DNA from: Flavobacteriales bacterium
Lineage (GTDB): Bacteria > Bacteroidota > Bacteroidia > Flavobacteriales > Flavobacteriaceae
Length of the DNA stretch: 30,276 nt
Assembly: GCA_026983815.1 (NCBI GenBank)
Contig: JALSTJ010000427.1
Coordinates: forward strand, 1 to 30,276
Direction of reading: 5' to 3'
The translations under genes and the position numbers were made by a program. Under the pieces are notes generated by a model that saw only the letters and a program-made list of their open reading frames with translations, made no database searches and was not told the DNA's origin. The stretch's first letter is position 1. Each line of letters begins with the position of its first letter. Of the stretch, positions 14,996 through 23,596 are shown piece by piece.

Positions 14996-16186
14996 TTACT
15001 CTGTAATAAAATCATCTATATCTTTTTGTTGTTTTTGCATTCTTATTCTATCGGCTGCCAAAACAATCCCGAAAGCAGCAGAGGTAATCAGAATGGCAGT
15101 TCCACCCGAACTCAATAAAGGTAAAGGCTGACCTGTTACGGGTAAAATTCCCACAGCAACTCCCATATTGATCAATGCTTGAAAAACCAAAGGCAATCCA
15201 ACTGCCAAAACCAAGAGTTTATAATAGATATCTTCTTGATTTTTGGAGATGATAAATATTCGAATCCCAATCATCAAATAAATAAACAATATGATCAGCC
15301 CGCCAACTAATCCGTATTCTTCAATTATAATTGCATAAATAAAATCGGAAACAGATTGCGGTAAAAAATATTTTTCGGTACTTTTTCCCGGATTTAGTTT
15401 TAATAAGCCACCTTTGGCAATTGCAATTTTAGCATGGACTGTTTGATAATTTTTATCATTGATTGCAATTTTATCTCCATCGGATTTATCCATAAAATGT
15501 CTTTCTATTCTGGCTTGCCAAGTATCCAAACGATTAGAAATTTTATTGGGAAACGCCTTGAATAGTAGAATAAAAAATATTAGACCAAGAGTTGAAATCC
15601 CAAAAATTTTAAGCAAATCTTTAATTGGATATCCACCGATAAAAAGTATCAAAATTACCATAGAGAACATCAACAATGCAGTAGATAAATTTGCAGGCAA
15701 TACCAAACCGATAATTACAAAAACCCATAACCAAAATTTTTTCAAGGCATCAGAAAAAGATATGGAAGCTCCATTTTTTCGTCCGATAAAACGTGCCGTA
15801 AACATCATAATTACCAAAAAAGCTAAAGTTGAGGGCTGAAAACTTCCTACCACGGGAATATATATCCACCGGCTGGCATTGGCTCCCGCCATAGTGGTCC
15901 CTTTACTCAAAGTATAAAGTAATAAAATCGCAACAAAATAGATACCAACATGTGAAAGTATCAAAAATACTTTTTCATTTAGCAAGTGTACTACATACAT
16001 TACCAATAATCCCATACCCAATAAAATCAGATGCTTGAAAATAAATTGCCAAGGAGATAAAGTGCCGTAGGTATTCACCAAATTACTACTTGCACTATAA
16101 ACCACCATTATAGAGAACAACATCAGCAAACTGATAAAAACCCAAAGTATTCGATCTCCTTTAATATTTTGAAAAATTCGATTCAT
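14996..16186 (-). CDS. ftsW: Peptidoglycan glycosyltransferase FtsW (SEDS family)
   Basis: A 396-residue polytopic membrane protein of the FtsW/RodA/SpoVE family, with about ten hydrophobic segments starting near residue 12. It carries the N-terminal 'SASSN', the 'GTTMAGANASRWIYIP' loop, the large periplasmic loop with 'DKSDGDKIAINDKNYQTVHAKIAIAKGG' features (conserved aspartate region), and the C-terminal 'GQPLPLLSSGGTAILITSAAFG', typical of the family. It polymerises lipid II together with FtsI at the septum. The ATG immediately follows the stop of the murD remnant without a gap, and murG follows after three bases. Confidence 0.97.
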   Translation of the reverse strand: MNRIFQNIKGDRILWVFISLLMLFSIMVVYSASSNLVNTYGTLSPWQFIFKHLILLGMGLLVMYVVHLLNEKVFLILSHVGIYFVAILLLYTLSKGTTMAGANASRWIYIPVVGSFQPSTLAFLVIMMFTARFIGRKNGASISFSDALKKFWLWVFVIIGLVLPANLSTALLMFSMVILILFIGGYPIKDLLKIFGISTLGLIFFILLFKAFPNKISNRLDTWQARIERHFMDKSDGDKIAINDKNYQTVHAKIAIAKGGLLKLNPGKSTEKYFLPQSVSDFIYAIIIEEYGLVGGLIILFIYLMIGIRIFIISKNQEDIYYKLLVLAVGLPLVFQALINMGVAVGILPVTGQPLPLLSSGGTAILITSAAFGIVLAADRIRMQKQQKDIDDFITE

Positions 16187-16708
16187 CTATACTAATTCTT
16201 TTACATATTTTTTAAACATTAAACCTCTTTCTTGATAATCAGTAAATTCGCCATTTGGTTTTGAAGCAGGAGAAAACAAAACAGTAGTTCCTTTATATCC
16301 GATTTCTTTTGCAACCCAAACCGCTTCCCAAAGATTGGTTACCTGATATATACTTTCAACACTATCCTTGAACGTTTCATATAATTTCGTATTATTTTTT
16401 CCCAACATGATAATGGCATCCACCTTTAAACGCACCAATGGCAACAAATCTGAAAAATCATTTTCCGAATCATCCCCATCGGCAATCCAAATAATGGGTT
16501 TATCAATACTTTGCAAAGCAAAATAAGTTGCATTAACTGATTGTGCTTTAGAATCATTTATAAAAAGCATCTTATTATATTCGGCAACGGATTCCATTCT
16601 GTGTTCCATTTCAGTAAAACGACAAAAAGAATTTCTTAAATTTTTCTTTCTGATTTTTAGCAAATGATCCGTCATTGATGATGCCAAATTATTTTTATAT
16701 GTTTTCAT
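16187..16708 (-). CDS. murD: MurD C-terminal domain only (N-terminal and ATPase domains missing)
   Basis: MurD normally adds D-Glu to UDP-MurNAc-L-Ala and is about 440-450 residues in three domains. This 173-residue product matches only the end: 'KNNLASS..KIRKKNLRNSF', resembling the end of the central domain, then the C-terminal Rossmann domain with 'EHRMESV', 'LFINDSKAQSVNATYFAL' (conserved N-D-S-K) and 'DDSENDFSDLLPLVRLKV'. The usual 'SPACASFD' motif is altered to SPASKPNGEF. The UDP-sugar-binding domain and the ATP loop (GTNGKST type) are absent, and only 23 bases separate it from mraY. The retained part is open, without stops, and keeps its cluster position, so it may be expressed. It could be a relict, one half of a split enzyme, or repurposed. 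It cannot be a complete ligase. Confidence 0.85.
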   Translation of the reverse strand: MKTYKNNLASSMTDHLLKIRKKNLRNSFCRFTEMEHRMESVAEYNKMLFINDSKAQSVNATYFALQSIDKPIIWIADGDDSENDFSDLLPLVRLKVDAIIMLGKNNTKLYETFKDSVESIYQVTNLWEAVWVAKEIGYKGTTVLFSPASKPNGEFTDYQERGLMFKKYVKELV

Positions 16709-16731
16709 AATTCAATTTTTCTTTGTGTGTA

Positions 16732-17934
16732 TTATCTGATTTTTAAACTAATGATACTTATTGCTGCAAGAATAATCCCCACAATCCAAAATCTAACGAC
16801 GATTTTATTCTCATGCCAACCCTTTTTTTGAAAATGATGATGGTATGGAGCCATCAAAAATACGCGTCGTCCTACACCATATCTTTTTCTGGTATATTTA
16901 AACCAAGATTTTTGAATAATAACTGAAAGATTTTCCATAACAAAGATTCCGGCAAGCACCGGCAATAACCATTCTTTCCGTATAAACAAAGCAACCACTG
17001 CAATGACAGCACCGATAGTTAAACTTCCGGTATCCCCCATAAATACTTGCGCAGGAAAGGCATTATACCAAAGGAAACCAACCAATGCGCCACCAAATGC
17101 ACTGATAAAAACAGAAACTTCCCCAATGCCAGGTATATACATAATATTCAGATAGTCGGATATCAAGATATTTCCTGAAATCCAAGCCAAAATTGCCAAT
17201 GCCATAACAATAATGGCAGAAGTTCCGGCTGCCAATCCGTCTATACCATCGGTAAGGTTGGCGGCATTAGAAACTGCTGTAATTACCAGAATTACAAAAA
17301 GTATAAAAATAGCCCATGTAACTATAGGAGTTTCAGGAAAGAATTTTCCATAATCAATTTCATTATTTTTAAAAAAAGGCATGGTAGTTTTCAAAGACTT
17401 TTCAGCCGGGTTGAATCTTTCACCCAATTTCAATTCTTGTGCTTGCGGACTATGGTCTTCTGTTTTTATAGTTATTTGCGGACTAAACAACATGACCAAA
17501 CCAACAACCAAGCCTAAACCTACTTGTCCTATAATTTTAAACTTTCCCTGTAAGCCTTCCTTGTTTTTCAAGAAAACTTTGATATAATCATCAATAAAAC
17601 CTATTAATCCCATCCAAATAACAGTTAAAATAAGCAATTGAACATAAACATTGGATAAATCGGCAAATAAAAGCACGGGAATCAGTGTCCCCAATATGAT
17701 GATAATTCCTCCCATCGTGGGTGTTCCTTCTTTTTCTTTTTGTCCTTGCAACTGCAAATCTCTTACGGTTTCGCCTATTTGTAAAGATTTTAATTTGACA
17801 ATAATTTTCTTGCCTATTGTTATTGAAAATACTAAGGCGGTAATAAAAGCCATGCCTGAACGGAATGAAAGATATTCAAACAGTCCCGAACCCGGTAAAT
17901 TTCTAAAAATATGTTCAAATAAATAGTATAACAT
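16732..17934 (-). CDS. mraY: Phospho-N-acetylmuramoyl-pentapeptide transferase MraY
   Basis: This integral-membrane enzyme makes lipid I from UDP-MurNAc-pentapeptide and undecaprenyl phosphate. From the ATG at 17934 it is 400 residues, beginning MLYYLFEHIF as in related MraY proteins. The frame is open to 17970, but that start would overlap murE. Family motifs: 'GTPTMGGIIIILGT', 'GFIDDYIKV' (catalytic D-D), 'NAANLTDGIDGLAAG', 'QVFMGDTGSLTIGA' and the C-terminal 'YHHHFQKKGW'. About ten membrane helices are visible. It carries the long periplasmic insertion after helix 4 usual in Bacteroidota. It follows murE by 13 nt. Confidence 0.97.
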   Translation of the reverse strand: MLYYLFEHIFRNLPGSGLFEYLSFRSGMAFITALVFSITIGKKIIVKLKSLQIGETVRDLQLQGQKEKEGTPTMGGIIIILGTLIPVLLFADLSNVYVQLLILTVIWMGLIGFIDDYIKVFLKNKEGLQGKFKIIGQVGLGLVVGLVMLFSPQITIKTEDHSPQAQELKLGERFNPAEKSLKTTMPFFKNNEIDYGKFFPETPIVTWAIFILFVILVITAVSNAANLTDGIDGLAAGTSAIIVMALAILAWISGNILISDYLNIMYIPGIGEVSVFISAFGGALVGFLWYNAFPAQVFMGDTGSLTIGAVIAVVALFIRKEWLLPVLAGIFVMENLSVIIQKSWFKYTRKRYGVGRRVFLMAPYHHHFQKKGWHENKIVVRFWIVGIILAAISIISLKIR

Positions 17935-17947
17935 TTCTTCTGTTTTT

Positions 17948-19414
17948 TTATGAAACCTGATTGGATTCAAATGCTCTTTTTACTTCTTCCCTATCATCAA
18001 AATGAGATTTAACTCCCTTGACGATTTGATAATTTTCATGTCCTTTTCCAGCTATCAAAATAATATCTCCTGAATTTGCGAATTGCACAGCCGCTTTAAT
18101 AGCTTGCTTACGATCTGTAATTCGTAAAGTTTTTTTATAATGTTCTCCCGGCACACCCGCTTCCATATCATCAATGATTTGATCCGGATTTTCATCTCTG
18201 GGATTATCAGAAGTAAAAATCACTTGATCACTATTTTTTACAGCCACTTTTGCCATTTCAGGGCGTTTTGTCTTATCACGATTTCCTCCTGCTCCTACAA
18301 TAGTAATTAAACGTTCTGTATTTTTGGGACGAATAGCATTTATGGTTTTCAATACATTTTTCAAAGCATCGGGCGTGTGCGCATAATCCACAATGGCAAT
18401 TTTTCCTTCGGATGATAAAATAATTTCAAATCTTCCATCTACACTACGTAATTGACTAAGAACCTTAAGGATATCAAACTGATCTTGTCCAAGTAAAACG
18501 GCAGAAGCATAAACAGCCAAAATATTATAGGCATTGAAAGTTCCTATCAATTGCACCCAAACTTCTTTTTGGTCAATTTGCAAAAGCATTCCCGTAAAAT
18601 TCTGTTCCAAAATTTTGGCTTTGAAATCGGCAGGATTTTTCAGAGCATATGTATATTTATGTGCTTGCGTATTTTGCAACATCAAGGTCCCATTTCTGTC
18701 ATCGGCATTAACTAAGGCAAAAGCATCGGATTTTAGCAAGTCAAAAAATTGTTTTTTAACATCTCTGTATTCTATAAAAGTCTTATGATAATCTAAATGA
18801 TCATGTGTCAAATTGGTAAAAATAGCACCATCAAAATCCAAAGCATGAATTCTCTTTTGTGCAATACCATGTGAGCTGACTTCCATGAATACATATTGCA
18901 CACCTTCTTGAACCATTTGATGTAAATAATTATTGATAATCAATGGATCAGGAGTGGTATGTGTAGCGGAAAATTCCTTTGTATCAACAAGAATTTTTAC
19001 AGTGGATAACAATCCGCTTTTAAAACCTAATCCTTTAAAAAGATTATAGAGCAAGGTTGCAATGGTGGTTTTACCATTGGTTCCGGTTACGCCAACCAAT
19101 GATAACTTTTTCGATGGAAAATCATAATATGCAGCGGACAATTCTGCAAGCGCCTGATGAGTATCCGCTACAATAATTTGTGTGATCTCCTTTGCAAATT
19201 CAAAAGATTTTTCAGCAACAATAATTTTGGCTCCGGCATCAACAGCTTTGTGAACGAATTGATGTCCATCTGCCAAAGTTCCTTTGATTGCAACAAAAGT
19301 ATCTCCAAGTTTGATTTTACGAGAATCATACTGAATACCGGTTACTTCGATATTAGAATCACCAATAATCTTTTTATAAGAAATATGAGATAATATGTCT
19401 TTTAATTTTTTCAC
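17948..19414 (-). CDS. murE: UDP-MurNAc-L-Ala-D-Glu:meso-diaminopimelate ligase MurE
   Basis: A cytoplasmic Mur ligase that adds the third stem-peptide residue. It is full length at 488 residues with all three domains: the N-terminal UDP-binding domain ('GDTFVAIKGTLADGHQFV'), the ATP loop GVTGTNGKTT near residue 110, and the C-terminal domain with 'IVDYAHTPDALKNVL'. The motif DNPR in 'FTSDNPRDENP' is the meso-DAP selector, so a DAP-type peptidoglycan is expected. The start is GTG, overlapping the ftsI stop by 4 nt (GTGA). Its substrate is the product of MurC and MurD, whose complete genes are absent here. Confidence 0.97.
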   Translation of the reverse strand: MKKLKDILSHISYKKIIGDSNIEVTGIQYDSRKIKLGDTFVAIKGTLADGHQFVHKAVDAGAKIIVAEKSFEFAKEITQIIVADTHQALAELSAAYYDFPSKKLSLVGVTGTNGKTTIATLLYNLFKGLGFKSGLLSTVKILVDTKEFSATHTTPDPLIINNYLHQMVQEGVQYVFMEVSSHGIAQKRIHALDFDGAIFTNLTHDHLDYHKTFIEYRDVKKQFFDLLKSDAFALVNADDRNGTLMLQNTQAHKYTYALKNPADFKAKILEQNFTGMLLQIDQKEVWVQLIGTFNAYNILAVYASAVLLGQDQFDILKVLSQLRSVDGRFEIILSSEGKIAIVDYAHTPDALKNVLKTINAIRPKNTERLITIVGAGGNRDKTKRPEMAKVAVKNSDQVIFTSDNPRDENPDQIIDDMEAGVPGEHYKKTLRITDRKQAIKAAVQFANSGDIILIAGKGHENYQIVKGVKSHFDDREEVKRAFESNQVS

Positions 19415-21381
19415 GATAATTTTAGTCTTACCAATTGTTTTTTCTTAATTCTTTCTCCCCTTTTGATCGATTGTTCCTTCACTATTCCCGAACCGCTTAA
19501 TTGCACATGTAAACCCAAATTTTCCAAAATATACAGGGCATCTTTTGAAGGCAAACCTCTCAAATCGGGCATTACAGTTTTATATTTTGCCAAAATCAAA
19601 TCGGCTTTCTTATGTGTATTTTCGGTTTTCTCCATCGCCAAATGAACTTCCATGGGTGTTTTACCATAAACGTATTCGGCAATTTTTTTAAAAACACTAC
19701 CGGCAACTTGTGCTCCATAATATCCTTTTTCGGGATTGGGTTTATGAATTACTACAATCATGGAATAGCGAGGATGATCTGCCGGAAAATATCCAACAAA
19801 AGAAGCAATATATTGTTTGGCTCCTTTCCAATAATCCGCTTGTGCCGTTCCTGTTTTCCCTGCAATATCAACATAAGGGCTTTTGACATATTCTGCTCCG
19901 GTTCCTCTCAACACGACACCTCTCAACATTTTTTGAATTTCATGAATGGTATTGGATGAAGCCAAAGATGAATTGAGAATTTGCGGTTTGAATTTTTTTA
20001 TACTTTTATCAAATTGTTTGATTTCAGAAGCCAAATAAGGTTTCATAACTTTTCCATCATTGGCAATTCCGTTATAATAAGTCAAAATTTGCAAAGGGGT
20101 TAATTCCACTCCATAACCATAAGCCATCCAAGGCAAAGAGATTCCACTCCAATTATCATTTTTTGGATCCGGGATAATGGGTTTTCCTTCACCTTTTATA
20201 TCAATTCCGGTTTGGTTATGCAAACCGAAACCATACATACGATTGACAAATTTTTGTGGCTGTTTGTTGTAATTTTCATAAACAAATTTTACAATTCCCA
20301 CATTGGAACTTTTTTCAATTACCTGACTCAAAGTGATTTTTCCAAATCCACCATAATGTGCATCTCTCACCGTTTTATTATATATTTTGTATTTTCCATC
20401 TTGAGTATCTACAATACTTTCCGGTTGCGCATAATTATCTTCCAACAAAGCCATTACTGAAAACACCTTGAAAGTTGAACCGGGTTCCATGGTTTCATAG
20501 ACAGCATAATTTCTTATTTCTTCATAATCACCATTTTTTGTTTTTCCCAAATTTACCATTGCTTTAACTGCTCCGGTTTCGACATCCATAATTATTACCG
20601 AACCATGATCCGCTTCATAGTTTATAAGCTGTTTCTTTAACTCTTGATGAGCGATATCCTGAAAATCCACTTGAATATTGGTAACCAAATCATACCCATC
20701 TTCAGGATCAATATCATTAATATCAGAAAGCGGTCGCCAAACTCCCGATTTTATTTTTTGTTTCTTTTTCATCCCATCACGACCTTTCAAATATTTGTCA
20801 TAATAACCTTCCAAACCGGCTTTGTTTGCCTGTCCCCTACTAAAACCAATAGTTCTTTTGAGAACATCACCCAATGGAAAAGCTCTTTCCGTATGATATT
20901 TCACAATCAGTCCGCCCTTGAACATTCCCAATTTAAAAACCGGGAAATTCTTTACCTGTTGATAGGATGAAAAATTGAGTTTTTTTGCCACTTTAACAAA
21001 TTGCACGCCAGCTTTTCTTGCGCTGACAAAACGTTTTTTTATCCGATTGGCAGGTTCACCTGTTAGACGTGAAATTTTATTGGCTAACACATTAATATTA
21101 TTATAAAAGATTTTGTCAGAAGGAACCGTAGGATCAAAAAAGATATCATATTTAGGTTCTGATGTTGCCAAAATACTTCCGTCATTTGCATAAATATTCC
21201 CTCGATTGGCTTTTACTCTGAATTCTTTTATGGTAAGATTTTTGGCCAACGCCCGATATTCATTTCCTTTAATATATTGAATATAAAATAATTGCAAAAT
21301 TATTCCTATTGCAAAAGGCAAAACAAGAATCAGGTAAACCAACAAGGTTCGAGAAGTAATATTTATATTTCCTTTACTCAT
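19411..21381 (-). CDS. ftsI: Septal peptidoglycan transpeptidase FtsI (PBP3) with PASTA domain
   Basis: A class B penicillin-binding protein of 656 residues: one N-terminal transmembrane helix (~12-33), a pedestal domain with 'RGNIYANDGSILATS', and a transpeptidase domain with catalytic S302-T-F-K305, S-S-N at 358-360 and K-T-G at 509-511. A C-terminal PASTA domain (~600-656, 'VMPDLRGLPSKDALYILENL') follows, as usual in Bacteroidota FtsI. It cross-links septal peptidoglycan with FtsW. The ATG overlaps the ftsL stop by 4 nt (ATGA) and its stop overlaps the murE start (GTGA). Confidence 0.97.
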   Translation of the reverse strand: MSKGNINITSRTLLVYLILVLPFAIGIILQLFYIQYIKGNEYRALAKNLTIKEFRVKANRGNIYANDGSILATSEPKYDIFFDPTVPSDKIFYNNINVLANKISRLTGEPANRIKKRFVSARKAGVQFVKVAKKLNFSSYQQVKNFPVFKLGMFKGGLIVKYHTERAFPLGDVLKRTIGFSRGQANKAGLEGYYDKYLKGRDGMKKKQKIKSGVWRPLSDINDIDPEDGYDLVTNIQVDFQDIAHQELKKQLINYEADHGSVIIMDVETGAVKAMVNLGKTKNGDYEEIRNYAVYETMEPGSTFKVFSVMALLEDNYAQPESIVDTQDGKYKIYNKTVRDAHYGGFGKITLSQVIEKSSNVGIVKFVYENYNKQPQKFVNRMYGFGLHNQTGIDIKGEGKPIIPDPKNDNWSGISLPWMAYGYGVELTPLQILTYYNGIANDGKVMKPYLASEIKQFDKSIKKFKPQILNSSLASSNTIHEIQKMLRGVVLRGTGAEYVKSPYVDIAGKTGTAQADYWKGAKQYIASFVGYFPADHPRYSMIVVIHKPNPEKGYYGAQVAGSVFKKIAEYVYGKTPMEVHLAMEKTENTHKKADLILAKYKTVMPDLRGLPSKDALYILENLGLHVQLSGSGIVKEQSIKRGERIKKKQLVRLKLS

Positions 21382-21692
21382 TTGTTTTTGATAATGATTT
21401 TAACCGGTGGATTTTTTGGAAATTCAAATCCGTTATCTTTTAATTTTTCATATACTTTACTTGGCATTTTCTGTCTCATAGCTCTTGCTTTCAGCTCAAC
21501 ATATTCCGAACGCAAAGCATCCACTTCTTTTTTTAGTTTGACAATTTTTTTCACTTTAGCATCCGTTATATGCGAAAGATTGATAATTATCATCCCCATA
21601 AAAACTAACATTAACACAAACAACCAGTTGGAACGAGCATTTTCGTTGGTTAAATATTCTGCTTTAATGATTTTCCAAATACTCATATTCAC
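21378..21692 (-). CDS. ftsL: FtsL-like cell division protein
   Basis: A 104-residue bitopic protein in the canonical ftsL slot between rsmH and ftsI. One transmembrane helix spans about residues 22-40 (SNWLFVLMLVFMGMIIINLS), followed by a short heptad-rich coiled coil ('KIVKLKKEVDALRSEYVELKAR'), the FtsL architecture. Primary sequence is poorly conserved in the family, so the call depends on topology and context. The GTG at 21692 overlaps the rsmH stop (GTGA), mirroring the other junctions in this operon; an ATG at 21686 is an alternative start. FtsL bridges FtsQ with the FtsI-FtsW synthase. Confidence 0.88.
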   Translation of the reverse strand: MNMSIWKIIKAEYLTNENARSNWLFVLMLVFMGMIIINLSHITDAKVKKIVKLKKEVDALRSEYVELKARAMRQKMPSKVYEKLKDNGFEFPKNPPVKIIIKNK

Positions 21693-22603
21693 AATTTTTC
21701 TCCAATTCTCAATTTTGCACTCCTTGCCCTCGGATTTTTTTCTATTTCTTCCTTTGAAGGCGTGATCATTTTTCCGACTTTTCTGAAAGGCACCTCCACA
21801 TTTCCATAAATATCTTTTTCGGGCTGACCTTCAAACATTCCATCTCTGATAAATCTTTTTACCAAGCGATCCTCCAAAGAGTGATAAGAAATCACGCTCA
21901 ATCTGCCGCCGGGTTTAATTACCTCCGCAGTTTGTTTCAACATTTTTTTCAAAGCATCCATTTCACCATTTACTTCAATTCTGATTGCTTGAAACAATTT
22001 CGCCAAAAACTTATTTCTCTTCAGTTTTGGAAAATGCTTTGATACAATTTCAATCAGCTGCCCGGTGGTTTCAACCGGTTGGTTTTCTCTGGCATTAACA
22101 ATACTACGAGCCACAGTAGCTGCATTTCTCAAATCACCGTATTGAGAAAATATTTTTCTTAAATCTCTTTCATCATAAGAATTCATCACATCATAAGCTG
22201 TCAATTTCGATTTTTTATCCATCCGCATATCCAACTTTTCATCAAATCTTGTCGAAAATCCTCTTTCGGGTTTATTAATTTGGTGTGATGAAATTCCTAA
22301 ATCCGCCAATACACCATCTACTTGTCTCACACCTTCTAACCGTAAATAATTTTTAAGATTAGAAAAATTTCCTTCAATCAACACCAACCGATTATCATCT
22401 GGTTTGTTTTTTATTGCATCTTCATCCTGATCAAAAGCGAATAATCGTCCGTCTTTCCCCAATCTTTTTAGTATTTCGTCGGAATGCCCCCCACCACCGA
22501 AAGTTACATCTACATAAATTCCATCGGGTTTAACATTCAACCCATCAACAGTTTCCTTAAGCAAAACGGGCACATGATATGTGTCTCCGGAATTATTCAT
22601 CAT
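21689..22603 (-). CDS. rsmH: 16S rRNA (cytosine1402-N4)-methyltransferase RsmH
   Basis: A SAM-dependent methyltransferase of about 304 residues (formerly MraW) acting on 16S rRNA C1402. It shows 'HVPVLLKETVDGL', the glycine-rich SAM loop 'DVTFGGGGHSDEIL', 'LFAFDQDEDA', 'GVLADLGISSHQINKPERGFS', and the C-terminal 'RLSVISYHSLEDRLVKRF'. The first ATG is at 22603; a second directly follows at 22600. Both overlap the mraZ stop, so the genes are coupled. The open frame to 22612 starts with GTG and lies within mraZ, which is less likely. Confidence 0.97.
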   Translation of the reverse strand: MMNNSGDTYHVPVLLKETVDGLNVKPDGIYVDVTFGGGGHSDEILKRLGKDGRLFAFDQDEDAIKNKPDDNRLVLIEGNFSNLKNYLRLEGVRQVDGVLADLGISSHQINKPERGFSTRFDEKLDMRMDKKSKLTAYDVMNSYDERDLRKIFSQYGDLRNAATVARSIVNARENQPVETTGQLIEIVSKHFPKLKRNKFLAKLFQAIRIEVNGEMDALKKMLKQTAEVIKPGGRLSVISYHSLEDRLVKRFIRDGMFEGQPEKDIYGNVEVPFRKVGKMITPSKEEIEKNPRARSAKLRIGEKL

Positions 22604-23069
22604 CAAAATCACCCATTACTTCTTCTGCCAAATCGGAGAAGTTATCCGCTTGTTCCTTCAAGAATTTCTCATACTGATCTTTATCCCAAATCTGCAAAAT
22701 ATTAATAGCCGAAGCTATAACCACTTCTTTTTGCAAACCAGCAATATTCACCAAATCCTTAGGAATTTGCATTCTTCCGGTACCGTCTATATTTACATTT
22801 CGAACACCCGCCAAAAATCTTGTCAAAAACTCAATATTTTTTTTCTTAAAACGATTGAGCTTATTTAATTTTTCCATCAATTTGCCCCATTCATTCATAG
22901 GATACATTTCCAAATTTTTTTCAAAAACAGCTCTTTTTAAAACAAAACTATCCATTTTTAAATCAGACAATTGCTTACGCAACTCCACTGGAAGCATGAT
23001 ACGTCCTTTGGAATCCATTTTGCAATAATATGTGCCGTTTAAAAAATTCACTACATTGTTTTTTAACAT
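22593..23069 (-). CDS. mraZ: Transcriptional regulator MraZ
   Basis: From the ATG at 23069 this is a 158-residue protein with two SpoVT/AbrB-like repeats. The first is 'GTYYCKMDSKGRIMLPVELRKQL' and the second 'NVNIDGTGRMQIPKDLVNIAGL'; each has the D-x-x-G-R signature. MraZ is the first gene of dcw clusters and regulates its own operon through tandem repeats upstream. An ATG at 23093 extends the frame by 8 residues, but the promoter-like TATCTTTG lies inside that extension, so I prefer 23069. The C-terminal acidic tail overlaps the rsmH start. Confidence 0.93.
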   Translation of the reverse strand: MLKNNVVNFLNGTYYCKMDSKGRIMLPVELRKQLSDLKMDSFVLKRAVFEKNLEMYPMNEWGKLMEKLNKLNRFKKKNIEFLTRFLAGVRNVNIDGTGRMQIPKDLVNIAGLQKEVVIASAINILQIWDKDQYEKFLKEQADNFSDLAEEVMGDFDDE

Positions 23070-23071
23070 GT

Positions 23072-23079
23072 CAAAGATA
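23072..23079 (-). promoter_or_regulatory. Candidate -7 promoter element of mraZ and the dcw operon
   Basis: The minus strand reads TATCTTTG, a perfect match to the Bacteroidota TAnnTTTG -7 consensus, two bases before the preferred mraZ ATG. Transcription would begin at about the start codon, implying a leaderless message. No clear TTG lies at the expected -33 distance. Confidence 0.45.
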
Positions 23080-23099
23080 CAAAAAAATTGCATTTTTTA

Positions 23100-23116
23100 C
23101 CACTTTTTACCACTTT
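23100..23116 (-). promoter_or_regulatory. Tandem MraZ-box-like repeats upstream of mraZ
   Basis: The minus strand reads AAAGTGGTAAAAAGTGG: two identical AAAGTGG heptamers (23110-23116 and 23100-23106) with a 10-bp period, one DNA turn. This spacing and sequence match the AAAGTG-type repeats described as MraZ operators in Mollicutes (AAAGTG[T/G] plus 3 nt). They lie about 20-45 bp upstream of the mraZ -7 element, a fitting place for autoregulation. Binding is inferred. Confidence 0.6.
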
Positions 23117-23395
23117 GTTAATAACTTTTTAAATTTTAACAAATATTCTATTTTTGAAAACAATTTTTAAATAATTTTTAAATTTTATATGTATTTTTTA
23201 AATTTTATTTAATCAATAAGAGATAAATACAATCGCTTATATTGTTTGTTTACAAAAATTCAGGTAAATAAATGTCATAAATCAGCATAAAAGAGTTAAA
23301 TAAGAATTGGATTCACATGAAAAAGACATTAAAAAAAACCATTAATAGCATCCTAAATAAATTCATAAAAATTATTTTGTTTTCAATAAAATTTA

Positions 23396-23403
23396 TATAT
23401 TTG
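23396..23403 (+). promoter_or_regulatory. -7 promoter element for the tRNA-Met/tRNA-Ser cluster
   Basis: TATATTTG is a perfect TAnnTTTG element 25 bases upstream of tRNA-Met, with a TTTTG at 23375-23379 as a possible -33 part (spacing of 16, shorter than the usual 19-21). The position fits transcription of both tRNAs as one unit up to the terminator at 23685. Confidence 0.6.
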
Positions 23404-23428
23404 CAGCCCGAAAGCATTAAAGGGAAAT

Positions 23429-23502
23429 GGCGAGGTAGCTCAGACGGTTAGAGCGTCGGATTCATAACCCGGAGGTCGCGGGTTCAATTCCCGCCCTCGC
23501 TA
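23429..23502 (+). tRNA. tRNA-Met (anticodon CAT)
   Basis: A complete 74-nt cloverleaf. Acceptor stem GGCGAGG pairs with CCTCGCT (one G-U), with discriminator A. The D arm is GCTC...GAGC, the anticodon loop TTCATAA gives CAT, and the T arm is GCGGG-TTCAATT-CCCGC. CCA is not encoded. It lacks the initiator's unpaired first position, so it is an elongator; a CAT-anticodon tRNA-Ile2 with a modified base cannot be fully excluded. Confidence 0.93.
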
Positions 23503-23596
23503 CGAAGTTAAAGGATTCGTTCTGTTAATTATTAAGTTTTATTTGCATGATGAAGGATAGTTATTCTAACCAGAAAATCATGTATAAAAAAGATTT

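Larger units (their letters stand above)
23094..23428. other. Divergent AT-rich intergenic region between mraZ and tRNA-Met
   Basis: About 335 bases of very AT-rich sequence between the divergent dcw operon and the tRNA cluster. It holds the mraZ repeats at its left end and a tRNA promoter element at its right end (23396-23403). The middle (23120-23370) has long A/T runs and repeated TTTTTAAATTTTA-like blocks but no open reading frame of interest, no RNA gene and no strong hairpin that I can see. Confidence 0.6.

Noticed and set aside
22604..22612. GTG start of rsmH
   Set aside because: Two ATG codons directly downstream (22603, 22600) give the usual N terminus and normal coupling to the mraZ stop.
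23120..23370. Replication origin in the AT-rich gap
   Set aside because: No DnaA-box cluster (TTATCCACA type) and no dnaA, dnaN or similar neighbour; AT-richness alone is not enough.
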